A stretch of 55,621 nucleotides of DNA from an uncultured Acidobacteriia bacterium (GTDB taxonomy: Bacteria > Acidobacteriota > Terriglobia > Bryobacterales > Bryobacteraceae), in NCBI GenBank assembly GCA_903881085.1, contig CAIRSA010000026.1:1-55621 (forward strand), read 5' to 3'. The notes under the pieces are model-generated. The model had not been told where the DNA came from and searched no databases. It saw nothing but the letters and a program-made list of their open reading frames with translations. This document shows positions 36,787 through 45,040 of this stretch, one piece after another (the stretch's first letter is position 1; each line of letters opens with the position of its first letter). A program made the translations under genes and the position numbers.

Positions 36787-37695
36787 ATGCTTGCGGCAGC
36801 TGACTTTGTCCGGAACTCTGAAGCCATGTCCCGTAAATGGGGTGTGGACGAGTCACTCGCGTACACGCGGGCGCTCGCCACATCCCATTACGAAAATTTC
36901 CACGTCGTCAGCTTCCTTCTTCCGAAACATCTCCACCAGGATTTTTATAACGTATATTCGTTCTGCCGCTGGGCCGATGATCTGGGCGACGAGATCGGCG
37001 ACACGGCTGAGAGTCTGCGCCTGCTCGCGTGGTGGCGTGCGGAACTCTATGAGATGTATGCGGGCCGCACCCGCCACCCTGTATTCACTGCCCTGGAAGG
37101 CACGGCTCACAAGTACGGCCTGCCGCAGCAGACCTTTGACGATCTGATTACCGCCTTCATTCATGATCAGACCGTGACTCGCTACGCCAACTGGGACGAA
37201 GTTCTCGGCTATTGCAAGAACTCAGCCAACCCGGTCGGACGGCTGGTGCTGGGCCTGTGCGGATACAACGACGCCGAACGGCATCGGCTCTCTGACTTCA
37301 CCTGCACGGCGCTACAACTGGCCAACTTCTGGCAGGATGTGACCATCGACCTGCAAAAGGATCGCGTCTATATCCCGCTCGATGTAATGGCCCGTCATGG
37401 CTATACGCAGGAAGAACTGTTCGCTTTGAAATTCACACCGGCGTTTCGCGAAACGATGCGCGAGATCTGCGATTTCGCCGACGCGCTGTTCCACCGCGGA
37501 CTGCCGCTGGTGGGGATGGTGAATCGCCGACTGGCCATCGACCTGGACCTGTTCAGCCGCGGCGGCATGCGCGTGCTGGATAAGATCAAATCGCAGGATT
37601 ACAACGTGCTGGCGCAGCGGCCCAAGGTCTCCAAATCAGAACGCGTCGGACTGCTTATCGGCACGCTCGCCCGCCAGCTCTTCCGTGCCGCATGA
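36787..37695 (+). CDS. hpnC: hydroxysqualene synthase HpnC
   Basis: 302 residues of the squalene/phytoene synthase family, HpnC subgroup. The first Asp-rich motif is CRWADDLGDE, the second QLANFWQDVTIDLQKDRVYIP, and the start HYENFHVVSFLLPK is characteristic. HpnC converts presqualene diphosphate to hydroxysqualene, which HpnE reduces to squalene. Its last four bases overlap the hpnD start (ATGA), so HpnC and HpnD are made together. Confidence 0.93.
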   Translation: MLAAADFVRNSEAMSRKWGVDESLAYTRALATSHYENFHVVSFLLPKHLHQDFYNVYSFCRWADDLGDEIGDTAESLRLLAWWRAELYEMYAGRTRHPVFTALEGTAHKYGLPQQTFDDLITAFIHDQTVTRYANWDEVLGYCKNSANPVGRLVLGLCGYNDAERHRLSDFTCTALQLANFWQDVTIDLQKDRVYIPLDVMARHGYTQEELFALKFTPAFRETMREICDFADALFHRGLPLVGMVNRRLAIDLDLFSRGGMRVLDKIKSQDYNVLAQRPKVSKSERVGLLIGTLARQLFRAA

Positions 37696-38495
37696 CCACC
37701 GCTGAATCCTACGATTATTGCCGCACCGTGGCGCGAACGCGGGCCAAGAACTTCTACTATTCCTTTGTGCTGCTGCGCAACGAGCAGCGCGACGCCATGT
37801 GCGCTATCTACGCCTTCATGCGGTATTGTGACGACCTGAGCGATGAGCCGGGCACTGCAACGCCGGAAGTGATGCAGCAGTGGCGCGCAGACCTAGTGAA
37901 CGCGCTGAAGGGCCGTTTCACTGATCACGCCGTGTGGCCGGCGTTCTATGACACAGTACAGCGCTTCAGCATTCCGCACCAGTATTTTCACGACATGATT
38001 GACGGCGTGTCGAGCGATCTGAACCCGCGGCGCATGGAATCATTCGACGAGCTCTACCGCTACTGCTACCAGGTGGCTTCCGTGGTCGGGCTGACCATCA
38101 TCCATATCTTTGGTTTCGAGGACCCCAAGGCGATTTTGTTGGCTGAGAAATGCGGCATCGCATTCCAGTTGACCAACATCATCCGCGATGTGAAAGAGGA
38201 CCGCGAACTGGGCCGCGTGTATCTGCCGGGCGTGGACAAGGTGGAGGGCGAGGCGTTTCGTCAGTTTCTAGCCGGCTATGCGGCAATGGCCCGCGCCTAC
38301 TATCTGGAATCGATGCCGTTGATCGAACTGGTGCACAAGGAAAGCCGGTCGTCGTTGTGGGCGCTGATCCAGATCTACTACCGCCTGCTGAATAAAATCG
38401 AAGCCTCAGACTTCGACGTTCTCTCACGACGTATCCGTTTATCGACCCCGGAAAAGCTTTGGGTCGTGCTGCTGGCAGCCCTGCGTCAAATTTAA
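37692..38495 (+). CDS. hpnD: presqualene diphosphate synthase HpnD
   Basis: 267 residues of the squalene/phytoene synthase family. KNFYYSFVLL, the Asp-rich motif RYCDDLSDE and the second motif QLTNIIRDVKEDRELGRVYLP are clear. HpnD condenses two farnesyl diphosphates to presqualene diphosphate, the substrate for HpnC. In most clusters hpnE follows; here a REP-like palindrome begins directly after the stop and the next genes are on the other strand, so hpnE is encoded elsewhere or its role is filled by another amine oxidase-like enzyme. Confidence 0.94.
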   Translation: MTTAESYDYCRTVARTRAKNFYYSFVLLRNEQRDAMCAIYAFMRYCDDLSDEPGTATPEVMQQWRADLVNALKGRFTDHAVWPAFYDTVQRFSIPHQYFHDMIDGVSSDLNPRRMESFDELYRYCYQVASVVGLTIIHIFGFEDPKAILLAEKCGIAFQLTNIIRDVKEDRELGRVYLPGVDKVEGEAFRQFLAGYAAMARAYYLESMPLIELVHKESRSSLWALIQIYYRLLNKIEASDFDVLSRRIRLSTPEKLWVVLLAALRQI

Positions 38496-38497
38496 TT

Positions 38498-38519
38498 GGG
38501 GTCAGAGACCTCTGACCCC
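38498..38519. repeat. REP-like palindrome after hpnD
   Basis: GGGGTCAGAG (38498-38507) and CTCTGACCCC (38510-38519) are perfect reverse complements with AC between them, beginning three bases after the hpnD stop. The GGGGTCAGAG wording is typical of REP-type intergenic elements. It separates the convergent hopanoid and barrel/phospholipase operons and probably acts as a two-way terminator. Confidence 0.75.
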
Positions 38520-38530
38520 TCTGGCACCGA

Positions 38531-39916
38531 TTAATACAGCGAAGGACGCCCGCCTCCGCCCAGCAGCGAACTGTTCACCCCGGCCAGCGTGTGCGTCCCC
38601 TCGCCACCGCCCCAGGCAAACATCACCGACAATACTGGAAAACCGCCCGCCCGAATATTGATACCAGCAGCGAAGCTGTGGACAAAGGGAGACGATCCGA
38701 ATCCGTGCGTCATCGAGACTTTTCCCGCATCTGCCTGGAACTGAACGCCGATAGGCAATTTCCCCAACGAATGTTCAAAGGTTCCACGCAACAGCATCAA
38801 ATTTGGAGCGCGGAACCGGTAATCCGCATAGCTTGGCAGCATCTTCTCGCCGTTGATATCGCCGCCGCCCATCGTCGGCTGAAAATAGAATGGCACGGCG
38901 TTCCCGCTCGATGTGAACGATTCATTCATCAGGAACCGGAAGCCGATCGTACCTTCGCGATTCTCCGACATTCCGACTTTCGGACAAGCCCTCTGCTTGT
39001 CCGACGTGCCGGTAGAGCAGCTATCAGGACCGTTGAAGTTTCTCGTCTTCGGTATCGAAACGCCATCGATCACAAACGTGTGGTTGAGATCGACAGTGAA
39101 GCGCTCGAAGGAATAGTTCGAGCCCGGCGCGGCGAACTCCTGCAGCTTGCCCGTATAGTCGAATTGGAATCTGTTAATTACAGGCTGGATGCGAACGCCT
39201 TGCCCAAACTGTGCATAGGCCTGCGTTGCGCTCACATTGTTGACCAGCTGTTGCGTCGCCGCGTACCCCACGGGATTGCTTAAGCTGACCGCACGCATGT
39301 TCGCCTCAGCGAACATGGTGAGCTCAGCCGGCGTTCTGCGAGGTGAGGTGACACTGGCGCCGGCGATCGTCTCCTTCATGGCGTAAGTGGTCAAGCTCGA
39401 TCTTGAACTGCTTGGCCCGAGGCCATAAAAGGAGAGCTTCTTTAACGACTCGCTCTGCACATAGCCGCGGATCATCAAGCTCGACGGAAGCAGAATCAGC
39501 TTCCTCGGCGGGGGCGGCGGGCCCTCCCTCAACACGGTGGGTTTCTCCACTGTGTACCAGGCCGTCACGTACGCGCCCGCTCTCCACGATGCGTTGCTCG
39601 AAACCCCGCCATCCACATCATAAGCCACACGCCAGGAGCGAGTGGTCTTTCCATCCGGCCCCTCGGTTTTCGATGGAAGCGAGTGGTGAGCGAAGGAAAA
39701 AGCCGGCCCCACGGCGAACCCGTTTCCTGGCGCCAGGCTTCCCACTCCAATGTGAAATGGGTGGTCAGTAAACAGTTCCGTCAGGCAGCCTATCACCTTG
39801 AACTCGCCGCACGTATCGTGCAGCCTCTTCCCCTCGGTATCGTGTTCAAGCGGCGGCTGCGCATACGCGGCCATCGCGAACCCGAACGCCAGCACTGCGG
39901 CCCGTCCGCGGTTCAT
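38531..39916 (-). CDS. outer-membrane beta-barrel protein (surface-antigen/BamA-barrel-like)
   Basis: 461 residues with a signal peptide (MNRGRAAVLAFGFAMAAYA). The mature chain is rich in alternating strands with aromatic residues; FYGLGPSSS and LPSYADYRFRAPNLMLLRGTFEH are phrases of the Omp85 surface-antigen barrel, and the chain ends in Tyr. No POTRA domains precede the barrel. A Pro-rich insert (GPPPPPRK) is unusual. It overlaps the upstream phospholipase-like gene by four bases, so the two products probably work as a pair, for example a secreted enzyme and a barrel. The function is inferred only. Confidence 0.65.
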   Translation of the reverse strand: MNRGRAAVLAFGFAMAAYAQPPLEHDTEGKRLHDTCGEFKVIGCLTELFTDHPFHIGVGSLAPGNGFAVGPAFSFAHHSLPSKTEGPDGKTTRSWRVAYDVDGGVSSNASWRAGAYVTAWYTVEKPTVLREGPPPPPRKLILLPSSLMIRGYVQSESLKKLSFYGLGPSSSRSSLTTYAMKETIAGASVTSPRRTPAELTMFAEANMRAVSLSNPVGYAATQQLVNNVSATQAYAQFGQGVRIQPVINRFQFDYTGKLQEFAAPGSNYSFERFTVDLNHTFVIDGVSIPKTRNFNGPDSCSTGTSDKQRACPKVGMSENREGTIGFRFLMNESFTSSGNAVPFYFQPTMGGGDINGEKMLPSYADYRFRAPNLMLLRGTFEHSLGKLPIGVQFQADAGKVSMTHGFGSSPFVHSFAAGINIRAGGFPVLSVMFAWGGGEGTHTLAGVNSSLLGGGGRPSLY

Positions 39917-41388
39917 TGCCGGCCTCCTGCCTGCGCGGCCCGATTGGTTTCGATCGCCTTCATGACCTTCCCGATATAATCCGATGCTTGTCCCATGGTT
40001 TTAAACTTCCTGGTGTCCTCTCCTGTCTGCAATGCGGCAGGCAGCGTCAACTCAACTTCGTGCACATGCATCACATGCTCCTCAAGCAAGCCGGAAATTG
40101 GCTGATTGGGATTTGGTACGGCTTGCGGCTTCGGTACGGCGATCCTCTCGATATGAGCTCCTGCAGGAATATGAGGGCTGGCTCCCTCGCTGGTTTCAAA
40201 GAAGAAGGAGTCTTTCCTAGGTGCGTTGAGCGACAGCAGATCCAAAAACGTCTCTGACAACCGTTCCCGCTCCGTGCGCGGCTGATAGTTCTGATCGATA
40301 AAGAAATTCGTTACGGTATTGGGAATCGAGGCATGCTCGAAGATGCGCCCGTCCACAACGGTCCCCGCGGGAACATAAGGGGACACCAAAATCGCCGGCA
40401 CGCGGATTCCTAAGCGGTCGAAATTGAACCCGAAGTCTTTATCAGGCAGCCAGTTCTTGATTGGCGGCTTCCCTAGAGGAGTTGCCACTACATCGGAATG
40501 CGCCGGATCCAATGCTGGCGGCGGAACGTGATCGTACAAGCCGCCGTGCTCGTCATAGACGATTAGCAGCGCCGTGGAATTCCACACCGGCGAGGCGCGC
40601 AGCAGATTATACACCGTGCCGACAAAGTTGTCTCCCGCCCTCACGTCGTTATCCGGGTGCTGGTCATTCGCAAGATCGGTGCTGTCTTTGTAATTCGGTT
40701 CCAGGAAACTATACTGGGGCAGCTTCCCTGATTTGCAGGCCGACACGAAATCGGGAAATGTTCCAAACAATTTCGGCTGATCCTGCAATAGGAACGTCAG
40801 CCCAAGCGTCGAGCTGTTGGAATCATAATAGTAAAGCTTGGCGGTTTGCCCGGCCGCGTTCATGCGTTGGTAAATGCTGGCGATGGGTTCCTTAATGTAG
40901 TTGACCGCCATTCCCGTATTTCCGAACGACGTGCCGAAATGCGCGAAGGCGCGGTTGCACAGCGTAGGTCCCGGGATGGAGGAGAACCACCGGTTGAACA
41001 CCGCATAGCGCGTTGCCAGATTGGTGAGCACAGGCAGATCCGATGGATCGAAATACTTCATGATGTTGTGCGACTTTGCAACGTTGTTCGTCTTGGCAAA
41101 GTACGCTCGCACGAATCCCTGCATGTTAGGAACTCCACCGGCCGCCCCGTTGAACAGCTGAACATTCACATCGGGGAAATGGTGTCCTGGATCGTCATTG
41201 AGATCTCCCTGATAATTGGCGTCCATCGTGACTGGCACCGGCAGGCCGTTGGTATCGGGATTCGACTCGGTGTTGGTCAAGCCGTCAATCGCTGGATTGC
41301 GCTGCTTCAGACCGCCTAGCATATGGTCGAACGAGCGATTCTCCATCATCAGAACGACTATGTGTTTTACTTTGTCTGTTAGAAGCAC
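39913..41388 (-). CDS. phosphoesterase of the phospholipase C/acid phosphatase family
   Basis: 491 residues starting at GTG 41388, with AGGAGG a few bases upstream. The family opening VKHIVVLMMENRSFDHMLGG holds the metal-binding Glu-Asn, and VYDEHGGLYDHVPPP is the C-terminal metal site of bacterial PLC-type (AcpA/PlcC) enzymes. It hydrolyses phosphate esters, perhaps phospholipids. Unusually no signal peptide is visible, whereas family members are mostly Tat-exported. Its stop overlaps the start of the barrel gene by four bases. Confidence 0.85.
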   Translation of the reverse strand: MLLTDKVKHIVVLMMENRSFDHMLGGLKQRNPAIDGLTNTESNPDTNGLPVPVTMDANYQGDLNDDPGHHFPDVNVQLFNGAAGGVPNMQGFVRAYFAKTNNVAKSHNIMKYFDPSDLPVLTNLATRYAVFNRWFSSIPGPTLCNRAFAHFGTSFGNTGMAVNYIKEPIASIYQRMNAAGQTAKLYYYDSNSSTLGLTFLLQDQPKLFGTFPDFVSACKSGKLPQYSFLEPNYKDSTDLANDQHPDNDVRAGDNFVGTVYNLLRASPVWNSTALLIVYDEHGGLYDHVPPPALDPAHSDVVATPLGKPPIKNWLPDKDFGFNFDRLGIRVPAILVSPYVPAGTVVDGRIFEHASIPNTVTNFFIDQNYQPRTERERLSETFLDLLSLNAPRKDSFFFETSEGASPHIPAGAHIERIAVPKPQAVPNPNQPISGLLEEHVMHVHEVELTLPAALQTGEDTRKFKTMGQASDYIGKVMKAIETNRAAQAGGRQ

Positions 41389-41441
41389 GCTTACTCCTCC
41401 TCTTTGACGCAGGGCCTTTGGGCCACAGGAATATTACAGTA

Positions 41442-41452
41442 TTGTGTCACAA
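41442..41452. promoter_or_regulatory. short palindrome between divergent genes
   Basis: TTGTG-T-CACAA (41442-41452) lies in the 95-base gap between the phosphoesterase and the sedolisin gene, next to a TAATAT-like -10 on the minus strand. It could be an operator serving both directions. Confidence 0.35.
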
Positions 41453-41483
41453 TGAGAACAAACGTTTCAGGATGTAGCAAAGA

Positions 41484-43112
41484 ATGTCGCAAATTTTAGC
41501 AGGGAGCACAAAGGCTGCGCCCAGGGAATTTGATTCGCTCCCGCCCTTTCCAGGCGGCGAGACCATCTCCGTGACCATTCGGCTGCGCCGCAAAAACCAT
41601 CTGTCGAAATGGGCGGACACCACAATCACGCAGCGCCAATTTACCCTGCGCCATGGATCCGAGCGCGCCGATGTCGAAGCCATCAAGGCCTTCGCCGCGG
41701 CCAATCGTCTCACCGTCGAACGCGCACGGCTCGGCCACCGCGAGGCCGTTCTAAAAGGAACCGCCGCGGACATGCAAAAGGCCTTCGGAGTCGAACTCAG
41801 AGCCAGGCGCGTCGGGAAAGAAATCCGCCGCGTGCGTAGCGGACACATCAGCGTCCCCAAGTCTCTGGCGGAAGTGATTACCAGCGTAACGGGACTCGAC
41901 AACCGGCCCTTCGCTAAGCCGCATTTCCGCATCGCTGCACACGCGGCGATGGAGGCCGCCGCGGGAACGGCCGTCGCGCCAGCGCCTGCGGCCGCCTACA
42001 CGCCTGCCGAAATCGCGTCGTTCTACAATTTTCCGCAAAACCTCGACGGCACGGGCCAATCCATCGCGATTCTCGAGCTTGGAGGCGGATTCCGCCAGGA
42101 AGAACTCACCGCCTATTTCCAAGACCTGGGAATCCCCGCGCCCAGCACTACCGTGGTGAGCTTTGCCGGGGGAGGCGAGAACAATCCCGGGGTGAATGCA
42201 TGCGATCCTTTCTGCCGGGATGCGGAAGTGATGCTCGACCTGCAGGTGGCGGGCGCCGTCGCTCCGGGCGCGAAACTCCTGGTTTACTTCGCCGCCGATG
42301 ATTCAGACCAGAGTTTCTTGTCGGCCTTCTCCGCTATCATCCATGACAGCGTAAACAAGCCCAACATCGTTTCCATCAGTTGGGGCGCACCAGAAAAGGC
42401 CGCAACGCAACAATTCCGCGAAGAGTTCGATCAACTGCTGCAATCCGCCGCCCATCTGGGAATCACCGTCTGCGCCGCCACCGGCGACAACGCCTCAGCT
42501 GACTACCCCCCCGACGATCCGGAATGGGACAACGAAGCGCATGTCGACCTGCCCGCCGCAAGCCCATGGGCGCTCGCCTGCGGTGGAACACGCATTGCGA
42601 CAGCGGGCAGCGCGATCACGCGCGAAGAACTCTGGTTCGACGGCCCCAATGACGGCGCAGGCGGTGGCATCAGCCGTTTTTTCCCGATTCCGGATTTCCA
42701 GCGCCACCTCAACATTCCAAGCAGACTGCAGCCCAGCGGACCTGCCATGCGGGGCATCCCCGATGTATGTGCGGTTGCCGCGCCGTCGTCAGGCTACAAG
42801 ATTCTTTGCAATGGCCAGAAATTTCCCGACCCCGAGAATGGCGTAGCCGCAATGGGCGGCACCAGCGCCGTTGCGCCACTTTGGGCAGGACTGATCGCTC
42901 GCATCAACCAATCGATCGGCCGTCCATGCGGGTACATCAATCCCACGCTTTACAGCATCGCCGCCACCCCCGGGCAAAAGGTCTTCCGCGAAATCGTCTC
43001 CGGTTCCAACGGGACCTACATGGCAGGCCCCGGTTGGAATCCCTGTGCCGGCCTGGGTAGCGTTGACGGCACTCGGTTGCTTGAGGCATTGAAAAAAAGG
43101 CGGAGAAAATAG
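41484..43112 (+). CDS. S53-family serine-carboxyl peptidase (sedolisin/kumamolisin-like)
   Basis: 542 residues with a pro-kumamolisin activation domain (~1-150) followed by the catalytic domain. Catalytic residues can be placed: E248 and D252 (DAEVMLDL), the oxyanion Asp335 (ATGDN) and Ser461 in GGTSAVAP. The calcium-binding C-terminal GPGWNPCAGLGSVDG is present. These proteases are acid-active, maturing by self-cleavage, which fits an acidic-soil bacterium. No classic signal peptide is seen. It has its own divergent promoter region with the phosphoesterase gene. Confidence 0.93.
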   Translation: MSQILAGSTKAAPREFDSLPPFPGGETISVTIRLRRKNHLSKWADTTITQRQFTLRHGSERADVEAIKAFAAANRLTVERARLGHREAVLKGTAADMQKAFGVELRARRVGKEIRRVRSGHISVPKSLAEVITSVTGLDNRPFAKPHFRIAAHAAMEAAAGTAVAPAPAAAYTPAEIASFYNFPQNLDGTGQSIAILELGGGFRQEELTAYFQDLGIPAPSTTVVSFAGGGENNPGVNACDPFCRDAEVMLDLQVAGAVAPGAKLLVYFAADDSDQSFLSAFSAIIHDSVNKPNIVSISWGAPEKAATQQFREEFDQLLQSAAHLGITVCAATGDNASADYPPDDPEWDNEAHVDLPAASPWALACGGTRIATAGSAITREELWFDGPNDGAGGGISRFFPIPDFQRHLNIPSRLQPSGPAMRGIPDVCAVAAPSSGYKILCNGQKFPDPENGVAAMGGTSAVAPLWAGLIARINQSIGRPCGYINPTLYSIAATPGQKVFREIVSGSNGTYMAGPGWNPCAGLGSVDGTRLLEALKKRRRK

Positions 43113-43207
43113 TGACCGCGCAGCCTCTCGGCGCCAAGCGTATACGCTAGCTGCCAATTGGAAACGCTCCCTTAGGGTGTGTGAAGTAATCGGTTTGGCC
43201 GCAAATT

Positions 43208-43276
43208 GGACCGGCGAATCGCCGGTCCTACCCGTGAAAACATTGGCTTTCCGTGGGTAGGACAGGCGACCTGTCC
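43208..43276. repeat. inverted pair of GGGTAGGAC micropalindrome modules
   Basis: GGACCGGCG-AAT-CGCCGGTCC (43208-43228) and GGACAGG-CGA-CCTGTCC (43260-43276) are perfect hairpins with 3-base loops. Each is flanked by GGGTAGG, in opposite orientation (CCTACCC 43227-43233, GGGTAGG 43255-43261). They form part of a gene-free stretch of 350 bases (43113-43462), in which only repeat fragments were found. Confidence 0.75.
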
Positions 43277-43362
43277 GCCGTCTTGTCCGCCAAAGCTTTA
43301 GCGAAGGCGGAAGCCTTGGCGAAGGAGGATCCGCCTGTCCAAATTCTAATTTTTCACAGCTT

Positions 43363-43419
43363 CTTACGGTCGCGGCTCAATGAGCGGCAGGCATCTTATC
43401 ACCGAGCCGCGACCGTAAG
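43363..43419. repeat. 16-base perfect inverted repeat
   Basis: CTTACGGTCGCGGCTC (43363-43378) and GAGCCGCGACCGTAAG (43404-43419) are exact reverse complements with 25 bases between. A truncated piece of the same wording (GCTCCCTTA) occurs at 43166-43174. It resembles intergenic REP-type repeats and lies between two convergent genes. Confidence 0.8.
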
Positions 43420-43462
43420 GGAGCGGTTGTCCGATAGCGGCCAATGAAACCGGGCACAACCC

Positions 43463-44869
43463 TTAACCAGCCGTACGCCACGACTTGCCCGCGATCTCCT
43501 TCAAGTCCCAGCCACGACGGTATTCGCGCCGCAGATACTGATTCGCCTCGTGGCAATTGGTCACGCGGAACGCCTTCGCATCCCATTCAATGCGATGGCC
43601 AGTGCGCAGCGCGACGTTACCCAATTGGAAAGCCTCAGTAAACGGACCAGCGTAGCCGAAATGGCATGGCGCCTGTTTGCCCGCCTTCACTGCCAGCACC
43701 CAGTCTTTGTGCACTTCCTCGCGGCCCCAATCGCGCGGCGCGGGGGGCGGGGGCGCCTCCGATGTGTCTTCAGCGAACGGCCCGCGTTTCGCCGGATAGC
43801 TTCCCTTCGTGCCGATCCAAACCATGCCGCCCTGCCCCCCGCGCAAAGGCCCCCCTGCCGCCGCCGGGTCCCGCCGTGGCTGCAGATGCTGTGGCAGCGA
43901 CTGATTGCCGTCGTACCAATAAACAAACAGCTTCGGCTTGTTACCGCGCGCCGCAAACTCGAAGCGCAGGGTGCTCCAATCGGGGAACATGTCCTTCTTC
44001 ATGCCGGAAGTTTCCAACACTTCGATCAGAGTGGGCACGCCCGGACTCAAGGCCATGAAGATGGCGTTCATGCTGTGCGGCGCAATATCGCCCAACGCGC
44101 CGCTGCCGAACTCCGGAATTCCTCGCCACACAAACGGATGATAGACCGCACCACCGGCAGCATACTGTTTCTTACGTTCCGGGCTGTACACGGCATGCCC
44201 CTGCGGCCACTTCGCCTGATAAGGACGCACGGCCGCAGTGCCAAGCCAAAGGTCCCAATCGAGCGTCGCAGGAACAGGATCTTCCGTAGTAAGACGGTCA
44301 TGCCCCTGCGGCCAGATCGGCCGGTCCGTAGCCACGTGGACTTCCTTGATATCGCCGATCGCACCCGATTGGATATATTCCACCGAACGCAGCACGCTCG
44401 GCTCGGCGCTGGTCTGCGTCCCCATCTGCGTAATGAGTTTGGTCTCCGCCGCCACACGGGCCATGATGCGCGCTTCGTGTATCGACTTGCAAAGCGGCTT
44501 CTGGCAATAGACATGGAGACGGTGCTTCATCGCGTAGACACTGATGTAGGCGTGGTTGTGATCGGGCGTAGCCACGCTCACCGCGTCGAGCTTTTCCGCC
44601 TCAATCATCTTGCGGAAATCGGTGTAGCGCTGGGCGCCGGGGTGTTCTTTCTGGCGGCGATCGAGCACTGTGGAATCGACGTCGCAGATGGCTACTACGT
44701 TTTCGCCGAGATCGCGGAAGGTCTTGGCGTCTACGCCCCCCATTCCGGCAAGCCCAACGACCCCGATGTTGAGTTTCGAGTTTGCCGTGTAGCCCCGCAC
44801 CAAACGGGCGGGGATGATGGTGAAAGCGGTGGCGGCTTGGAGCGCCTGGCGGCGGGAGATCGGTTGCAT
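43463..44869 (-). CDS. Tat-exported Gfo/Idh/MocA-family oxidoreductase
   Basis: 468 residues with a Tat-type start (SRRQALQAATAFTII). The nucleotide-binding fold opens LNIGVVGLAGMGG, followed by VVAICDVD, VATPDHNHA and the catalytic Lys in CQKPLCKS (usual EKP). The second half is the Gfo/Idh/MocA C-terminal domain. Exported members are abundant in Planctomycetes and Acidobacteria, and oxidise or epimerise sugars with a tightly bound NAD(P). The substrate is unknown. Single gene. Confidence 0.9.
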   Translation of the reverse strand: MQPISRRQALQAATAFTIIPARLVRGYTANSKLNIGVVGLAGMGGVDAKTFRDLGENVVAICDVDSTVLDRRQKEHPGAQRYTDFRKMIEAEKLDAVSVATPDHNHAYISVYAMKHRLHVYCQKPLCKSIHEARIMARVAAETKLITQMGTQTSAEPSVLRSVEYIQSGAIGDIKEVHVATDRPIWPQGHDRLTTEDPVPATLDWDLWLGTAAVRPYQAKWPQGHAVYSPERKKQYAAGGAVYHPFVWRGIPEFGSGALGDIAPHSMNAIFMALSPGVPTLIEVLETSGMKKDMFPDWSTLRFEFAARGNKPKLFVYWYDGNQSLPQHLQPRRDPAAAGGPLRGGQGGMVWIGTKGSYPAKRGPFAEDTSEAPPPPAPRDWGREEVHKDWVLAVKAGKQAPCHFGYAGPFTEAFQLGNVALRTGHRIEWDAKAFRVTNCHEANQYLRREYRRGWDLKEIAGKSWRTAG

Positions 44870-44971
44870 GATGACGATAAAAACCTCTGTTTGTATGAAT
44901 CGCTTCGGCTATCCGCCAGTATACCCGGTTGCCACCGATGAAACAGAGCGGACAAAGCTTTCTTCTGCCTC

Positions 44972-44977
44972 TATAAT
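44972..44977 (+). promoter_or_regulatory. possible -10 element for the sensor kinase gene
   Basis: A perfect TATAAT stands 64 bases before the TTG start of the kinase. No good -35 is seen. Confidence 0.35.
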
Positions 44978-45040
44978 GAGGATGAAGGTACGGCGAAACA
45001 GCTGCCAGAAAATCGTCCATCTCGAAACGCTCCCAACCGC

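Noticed and set aside
43550..44941. Long open frame antisense to the Gfo/Idh/MocA gene (463 codons)
   Set aside because: Arg/His-rich composition without motifs, opposite to a gene with clear Tat signal and catalytic motifs.
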